Shown: piece after piece, positions 31,351 to 34,729 of the stretch
Layout: each line of letters begins with the position of its first letter
Numbering within the stretch: the first letter of the stretch is position 1
Origin: Chloroflexota bacterium
Lineage (GTDB): Bacteria > Chloroflexota > Dehalococcoidia > SZUA-161 > JAUWZY01
Length of the DNA: 34,729 bases
Reading direction: 5' to 3'
Assembly: GCA_030615045.1 (NCBI GenBank)
Contig: JAUWZY010000001.1
Location: 1 to 34,729, forward strand
The notes under the pieces: generated by a model
What the model was told of the DNA's origin: nothing
What the model saw: the letters and a program-made list of their open reading frames with translations, nothing else
Database searches by the model: none
Translations under genes and position numbers: made by a program

Positions 31351-31869
31351 CTACTTCTCGCTCTCCTCCCCCTCGGGGTGCCAGCTTTGAAGCTGAGCCC
31401 AGGGGGAGCTAACAGTTTCCCTATTACAGTTGCAAGGGCCATAATTGAGATTGTGGCCACAATCGGGGCACAGCCCAGCACAATCATCTTTACAAATTGG
31501 CTTCATCGGTAGTGCCAAAAGCGTATGCTGGCGGATAGCCTCACTCAGGTCGAGCACATGGCTTTCATCGATAACAAAGCCCTCGGCACCCTCAGGCAGA
31601 GACAGAGAAAGGCCACTGATCGTATCCGTGGTGGGGAAGTATTCCTCCTCTATGTCCAAAGTCAGTGGGCATTCAAACTCTTCAAGGCAGCGGCTACATA
31701 TACATTTAACCGTCGTTTGCAGCCTCGCTGTGACCAAGATGCTTCGGTTTGTGCGCAGCAATCGCACCTCACCCTCAATGGGCAGATCTCGGTCGTTGAT
31801 TTCACTGATCTGATAGCGCCGAACTTGCCCTATGGGTTGTTTAAGTTGCTGAGCGACGTTGATCCTCAT
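31351..31869 (-). CDS. DUF177 (YceD) family protein
   Basis: A 172-residue protein upstream of rpmF, as usual for DUF177/YceD, which has been linked to 23S rRNA metabolism. The motif pair is CSRCLEEFECPL in the middle and PICKDDCAGLCPDCGHNLN near the C-terminus, both cysteine-rich and probably zinc-binding. It is the first gene of the DUF177-rpmF-fabD-radical SAM-nusB operon. Confidence 0.92.
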   Translation of the reverse strand: MRINVAQQLKQPIGQVRRYQISEINDRDLPIEGEVRLLRTNRSILVTARLQTTVKCICSRCLEEFECPLTLDIEEEYFPTTDTISGLSLSLPEGAEGFVIDESHVLDLSEAIRQHTLLALPMKPICKDDCAGLCPDCGHNLNYGPCNCNRETVSSPWAQLQSWHPEGEESEK

Positions 31870-31897
31870 GGCTGACTGGGGTCACAAATCAGTTCTC

Positions 31898-31927
31898 ATT
31901 ATAAGGAGTGAGGTAAGCTGTTGTCAA
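31898..31927 (-). promoter_or_regulatory. Promoter of the DUF177-rpmF-fabD operon
   Basis: On the minus strand TTGACA (31927-31922), an 18-base spacer and perfect TATAAT (31903-31898). Its -35 lies seven bases from that of the divergent dnaJ promoter. Confidence 0.82.
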
Positions 31928-31933
31928 GCCTCC

Positions 31934-31962
31934 TTGTATCAATAGGAAATAAGAGCTATAAT
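31934..31962 (+). promoter_or_regulatory. Promoter of dnaJ
   Basis: TTGTAT (31934-31939), a 17-base spacer and perfect TATAAT (31957-31962). Transcription would start near 31969, leaving a leader of only about 15 bases. No CIRCE inverted repeat is seen, so HrcA control is not supported. Confidence 0.7.
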
Positions 31963-31983
31963 GAAAAGTTAGGGTTTAAGGCC

Positions 31984-33108
31984 ATGGCTATTAAACGCGA
32001 TTACTATGAGGTCCTGGGCGTGGCTCGAGATGCCTCTCAGGAGGAGCTCAAGAGAGCTTATCGCAAGTTGGCCTTTCAGTACCACCCCGACCACAACAAA
32101 GATAAGGACGCCGAGGAGAAGTTCAAGGAGATCAATGAGGCTTATGAGGTGCTGAGCAACCCGGAACAGCGGGCTACCTATGACCGCTTTGGTACTGCTG
32201 GCATTCCTCACTTCGGCCGTGGCTTTGAGGGCTTTGACTTCGGCGACCTGGGTAGCATCTTTGACGCTTTCTTCGGCGGCGGAGTGCGGGCGCGCCGCAC
32301 CGCGCCACAGCAGGGCGCCGACCTGCACTACAATCTCGCCATCTCCTTTGAGGAAGCGATCTTCGGCTGTGAGAAGGAGCTGGAGGTGGTGCGCACCGAG
32401 AGCTGTTCGCTTTGTCATGGGACCGGCTCCGAGCCAGGAAGCCAACCAATAAGATGTCCCAACTGCAATGGCAGTGGAGAAATACGCCGCGCCCAGCGCA
32501 GTTTCTTTGGCCAGTTCATCAATGTGACCCTCTGCAATCGCTGCCATGGTGAAGGGCGGATTATCAGCAAGCCCTGTCCCCAATGCAAAGGAACGGGCAA
32601 GGAACGGCGCAGACGCAATATCGTGATAACCATCCCGCCCGGCGTCGATGATGGCATCACCATCAGGCTGAGTGGAGAGGGGAATTCAGGCTCCCGAGGC
32701 GGCGCCCCGGGAAACCTCTACGTAATTTTGTCAATGCAGGAACACGAGCTCTTCAAACGAGAGGGCAATGATATCCTCTACGTCCTGGCGCTAAATTTTG
32801 CCCAGGCTGCTTTGGGTGATGAGATCCAGGTGCCCACAGTCGATGGCCACTTCTTGCTCAAGATCCCGGCAGGGACTCAGTCAGGCAGTTTATTCCGCAT
32901 TAAGGGGAAAGGCGCTCCTCATTTCCGGGGACATAGTCGCGGCGATCAAATAGTCAGGGTCCATGTGGTCACCCCACAGTCCTTAGATAAAGATCAGAAA
33001 AAGCTCTTCCAAGAGCTGGCTAAGACGCTTGGCCCGGCGTCTCTGCCCAAGGACGAAGCGGAGAGGGGCTTTTTCGAGAGGTTCAAAGACGTCTTCGGCA
33101 AGGTCTAA
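31984..33108 (+). CDS. dnaJ: Chaperone DnaJ (type I Hsp40)
   Basis: A 374-residue co-chaperone that delivers substrates to DnaK and stimulates its ATPase. The J domain (1-70) contains the HPD motif in YHPDHN (34-36). A Gly/Phe-rich stretch follows (FGRGFEGFDFGDLGSIFDAFFGGG). The zinc region has four CxxCxGxG repeats: CSLCHGTG, CPNCNGSG, CNRCHGEG and CPQCKGTG. The C-terminal substrate domain is complete. The ATG at 31984 opens the conserved AIKRDYYEVLG; an in-frame start at 31921 lies within the promoter. dnaK and grpE are not in the window. The stop overlaps the convergent recF stop by four bases. Confidence 0.96.
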   Translation: MAIKRDYYEVLGVARDASQEELKRAYRKLAFQYHPDHNKDKDAEEKFKEINEAYEVLSNPEQRATYDRFGTAGIPHFGRGFEGFDFGDLGSIFDAFFGGGVRARRTAPQQGADLHYNLAISFEEAIFGCEKELEVVRTESCSLCHGTGSEPGSQPIRCPNCNGSGEIRRAQRSFFGQFINVTLCNRCHGEGRIISKPCPQCKGTGKERRRRNIVITIPPGVDDGITIRLSGEGNSGSRGGAPGNLYVILSMQEHELFKREGNDILYVLALNFAQAALGDEIQVPTVDGHFLLKIPAGTQSGSLFRIKGKGAPHFRGHSRGDQIVRVHVVTPQSLDKDQKKLFQELAKTLGPASLPKDEAERGFFERFKDVFGKV

Positions 33109-34232
33109 AGGGCTTGGATCATCCCGGACCTGACCTCGAACTTGGCAGCTCGAGCTAAGAAAGCGGGCTCAAAGCGGTCGGCATCGCTGGCTGTGATCAC
33201 CACTTGCTGATAGCCCAGGGCGGCTTGGAGTAAATGATGGCGACGCTGGGCATCGAGCTCGGAGAGGACATCATCCAGAAGCAGAACCGGCGAGTCGCCA
33301 GCCCTTGCTGCTATGAATTTGGCCTCGGCCAGCTTTAAGGACAGGGCTATAGTTCGATTTTGCCCCCGAGAACCATAAATGTTCATGTCTCTTTCATTGA
33401 CCAGGAAGCGGAGGTCATCACGGTGCGGGCCGATCAAGGTCATCCCCTGAGCCACCTCTTTATCTCGGGCGGCGGATAGCGCTTCCTGAAATGCCTCTTT
33501 GTCGACGCTGCTTTGATAGATCATTTTCAGCCTCTCTTGTCCCTCAGTTAGCTGATCATGGATCGGCCGAGCCAGCTCATCAAGCGCAGCCACCGTTTGC
33601 TGGCGCAGGGCTATGAGATAAGAGCCCGCTTCCACTAATTCCCGGTCCCAAAAATCAAGCTCCTCGGGGCGAGCTCGGTGCTCAGCTATCAGGCGCAGGA
33701 GATAATTTCGCCGCTGCAGAACCCTATGGTATCGCTGTAACGCTCTGAGATAGCGGTGGTCGGCTTGGGAATTGGTGATGTCAAGATAGCGGCGACGCAA
33801 TGCCGGTTCGCCATCAACGAGGTCGATGTCTTTGGGACTGAACAAGACCACGTTGATTAGCCCAATGAGGTCCATGGCGCGGCGGTCGACGCCATTTACT
33901 CGAATCCGCTTCTGGACATAACTAGCTCCCGCTTCTGCAGCGACGATTTTGCCCCTCAGGGCGATCTCCACCCGCAGGCTCCCGCTAGCCCTCTGCGCCT
34001 GGACCTCAAGGCGAGCAACTGGGTCCTTTTCTCTTAACGCAGACCAGTTTATCAGCTCTACGTCACTGGCAGTACGAGGTGATTTAGTCGTGGCCAAAAG
34101 GTAGATGGCCTCAAGAAGGTTGCTCTTGCCCTGAGCATTGCCCCCCAGAAGTATCAGTATGTCTGGTGGCAGGTGAAGTTCGAGGCGGATGTAATTGCGA
34201 AAGTTTGCCAGACTTAGATGCTGAATCCGTAT
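33105..34232 (-). CDS. recF: DNA replication and repair protein RecF, apparent ATA start codon
   Basis: A 375-residue RecF, reconstructed by extending the frame upstream. The N-terminus reads RIQHLSLANFRNYIRLELHL, then Walker A GGNAQGKSN and LLEAIYLLATTKSPR. The later parts hold NVVLFSPKDIDLVDGEP, QGMTLIGPHRDDL, the signature SRGQNRTIALSLKLAE and Walker B VLLLDDVLSELD. RecF loads RecA at DNA gaps. No ATG, GTG or TTG lies in frame near the conserved N-terminus. The codon at the family's Met position is ATA (34232-34230), with GGAGG six bases upstream. The first conventional in-frame start (TTG, 34097) would remove Walker A. A promoter lies directly upstream. Confidence 0.9.
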   Translation of the reverse strand: MRIQHLSLANFRNYIRLELHLPPDILILLGGNAQGKSNLLEAIYLLATTKSPRTASDVELINWSALREKDPVARLEVQAQRASGSLRVEIALRGKIVAAEAGASYVQKRIRVNGVDRRAMDLIGLINVVLFSPKDIDLVDGEPALRRRYLDITNSQADHRYLRALQRYHRVLQRRNYLLRLIAEHRARPEELDFWDRELVEAGSYLIALRQQTVAALDELARPIHDQLTEGQERLKMIYQSSVDKEAFQEALSAARDKEVAQGMTLIGPHRDDLRFLVNERDMNIYGSRGQNRTIALSLKLAEAKFIAARAGDSPVLLLDDVLSELDAQRRHHLLQAALGYQQVVITASDADRFEPAFLARAAKFEVRSGMIQAL

Positions 34233-34265
34233 CTTTCGCCTCCAGCAAGGGATAGCCTTAACCGG

Positions 34266-34294
34266 ATTATAACTTTCTCGCCCTCACTTGTAAA
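34266..34294 (-). promoter_or_regulatory. Promoter of recF
   Basis: On the minus strand TTTACA (34294-34289), a 17-base spacer and perfect TATAAT (34271-34266), giving a leader of about 25 bases before the ATA codon. Confidence 0.8.
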
Positions 34295-34300
34295 AGGGTA

Positions 34301-34329
34301 TTGACAGACGGGATGGCATGCGTTATACT
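34301..34329 (+). promoter_or_regulatory. Promoter of the Fur-family regulator
   Basis: TTGACA (34301-34306), a 17-base spacer and TATACT (34324-34329). The start of transcription near 34336 almost coincides with the first possible ATG at 34340. Confidence 0.82.
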
Positions 34330-34339
34330 CTTATTGCAA

Positions 34340-34729
34340 ATGAAAACCATTTTCAATAAGAGCGGATTGGAGCAAGCGGCAAATCAAGAGGGTATCGGGG
34401 AGCGGATGACGTGGCAGCGAAGGCTCCTTTTAGAACTCATCTCCCAAGCTGGAGGGCATCTGGATGCCGATGAACTCTTCCGCCGGGCTAAGGAGCGTGA
34501 GCCCAGGATAAGCCTGTCCACGGTATATCGCAACCTGCGGCTGTTTAAGAAGCTTGGCTTAGTAGAGGAACGCCACCTCAGCGAAAACCATCACCACTAT
34601 GAGGTCAAAAGCCCTACTGAACACTACCACCTGGTCTGCCTTGGCTGTGGTCAGGTTATCGAGTTTAAGAGCCCGCTGTTGCGGCGGATAAAGAACCAGA
34701 TAAGGAGGGACAATCAATTTGAGGTCACC
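34340..34729 (+). CDS. Fur-family metal-dependent regulator (C-terminus off window)
   Basis: About 130 residues are visible. The winged helix reads ERMTWQRRLLLELISQAGGHLDADELFRRAKEREPRISLSTVYRNLRLFKKLGLV, the Fur-type DNA-binding domain. A His-rich metal segment (ENHHHYEV, TEHYHLVC) and the zinc pair CLGC follow. The exact subgroup (Fur, Zur or PerR) cannot be settled without the missing end. The ATG at 34340 would give an almost leaderless transcript and lies in the Fur-box-like palindrome. A TTG at 34367 behind AAGAGCGGA or an ATG at 34406 behind GGGGAG are alternatives that fit the usual N-terminal length better. Gene divergent from recF. Confidence 0.88.
   Translation, partial: MKTIFNKSGLEQAANQEGIGERMTWQRRLLLELISQAGGHLDADELFRRAKEREPRISLSTVYRNLRLFKKLGLVEERHLSENHHHYEVKSPTEHYHLVCLGCGQVIEFKSPLLRRIKNQIRRDNQFEVT
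34341..34355 (+). promoter_or_regulatory. Fur/Zur-box-like operator
   Basis: TGAAAACCATTTTCA has perfect 6-bp arms (TGAAAA / TTTTCA) and matches the 7-1-7 form of Fur-family operators at most positions. It lies at about +5 to +20 of the regulator's own promoter, a position suited to autorepression. Confidence 0.6.

Noticed and set aside
33105..34097. RecF starting at the TTG at 34097
   Set aside because: This removes the Walker A motif and the conserved N-terminus, which are present and in frame upstream.

Overview
The window is a gene-dense bacterial chromosome segment of moderate-to-high GC content. It carries rpoB-rpoC, valS, dnaJ, recF, acpP, nusB and the DUF177-rpmF-fabD set, so it is core chromosome with accessory insertions. 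The mix of an archaeal-style NrpR regulator, AmmeMemoRadiSam/PflX-type radical SAM enzymes, a YacL-like PIN/TRAM protein and free-standing soluble two-component proteins suggests an anaerobic Chloroflexota (Dehalococcoidia-like) organism. That taxonomic reading is an inference from gene content, not a demonstrated match.

Layout. Positions 1-2058 (minus): an HI0933/YhiN flavoprotein (cut by the window edge) behind a PflX-type radical SAM gene with its own promoter. Positions 2060-2720: gene-poor, with a probable corA remnant. Positions 2720-7660 (minus): a cyclic-di-GMP neighbourhood. Two GEMM-I (c-di-GMP-I) riboswitches, each with a sigma-70-type promoter and an intrinsic terminator, lead a membrane PIN/TRAM gene and a histidine kinase / two response regulator operon. 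Between them lies a GAF-GGDEF diguanylate cyclase interrupted by one in-frame TAG. Positions 7864-8298: a CoA-binding protein. Positions 8532-12208 (plus): an operon hisF - nrpR-like - glutamate-synthase-like FMN protein - small ferredoxin. Its promoter is followed by a dyad of the NrpR-operator type and alternative leader hairpins. Positions 12607-14381 (plus): an AAA ATPase plus DUF4276 (TOPRIM-like) pair, probably a defence module.

Positions 14483-17382 (minus): zinc-ribbon protein, DUF503 protein and an MrfA/YprA-type helicase. Positions 17617-27743 (minus): valS, rpoC and rpoB from a strong rpoB promoter. Positions 27895-31869 (minus): acpP with its own promoter, and a DUF177-rpmF-fabD-radical SAM-nusB operon in which fabD is fused to an Mth938-like domain and the radical SAM gene is cut by a second in-frame TAG. 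Position 31984 onward: dnaJ (plus), divergent from DUF177. It converges with recF (minus), whose only sensible start codon is ATA. recF is divergent from a Fur-family regulator that runs off the window and has a Fur-box-like palindrome at its 5' end.

The main points of interest are the c-di-GMP circuit with a nonsense-interrupted cyclase, two in-frame TAG codons inside otherwise intact conserved genes, the NrpR-controlled hisF/GltB-like operon, the FabD-Mth938 fusion and the ATA start of recF.
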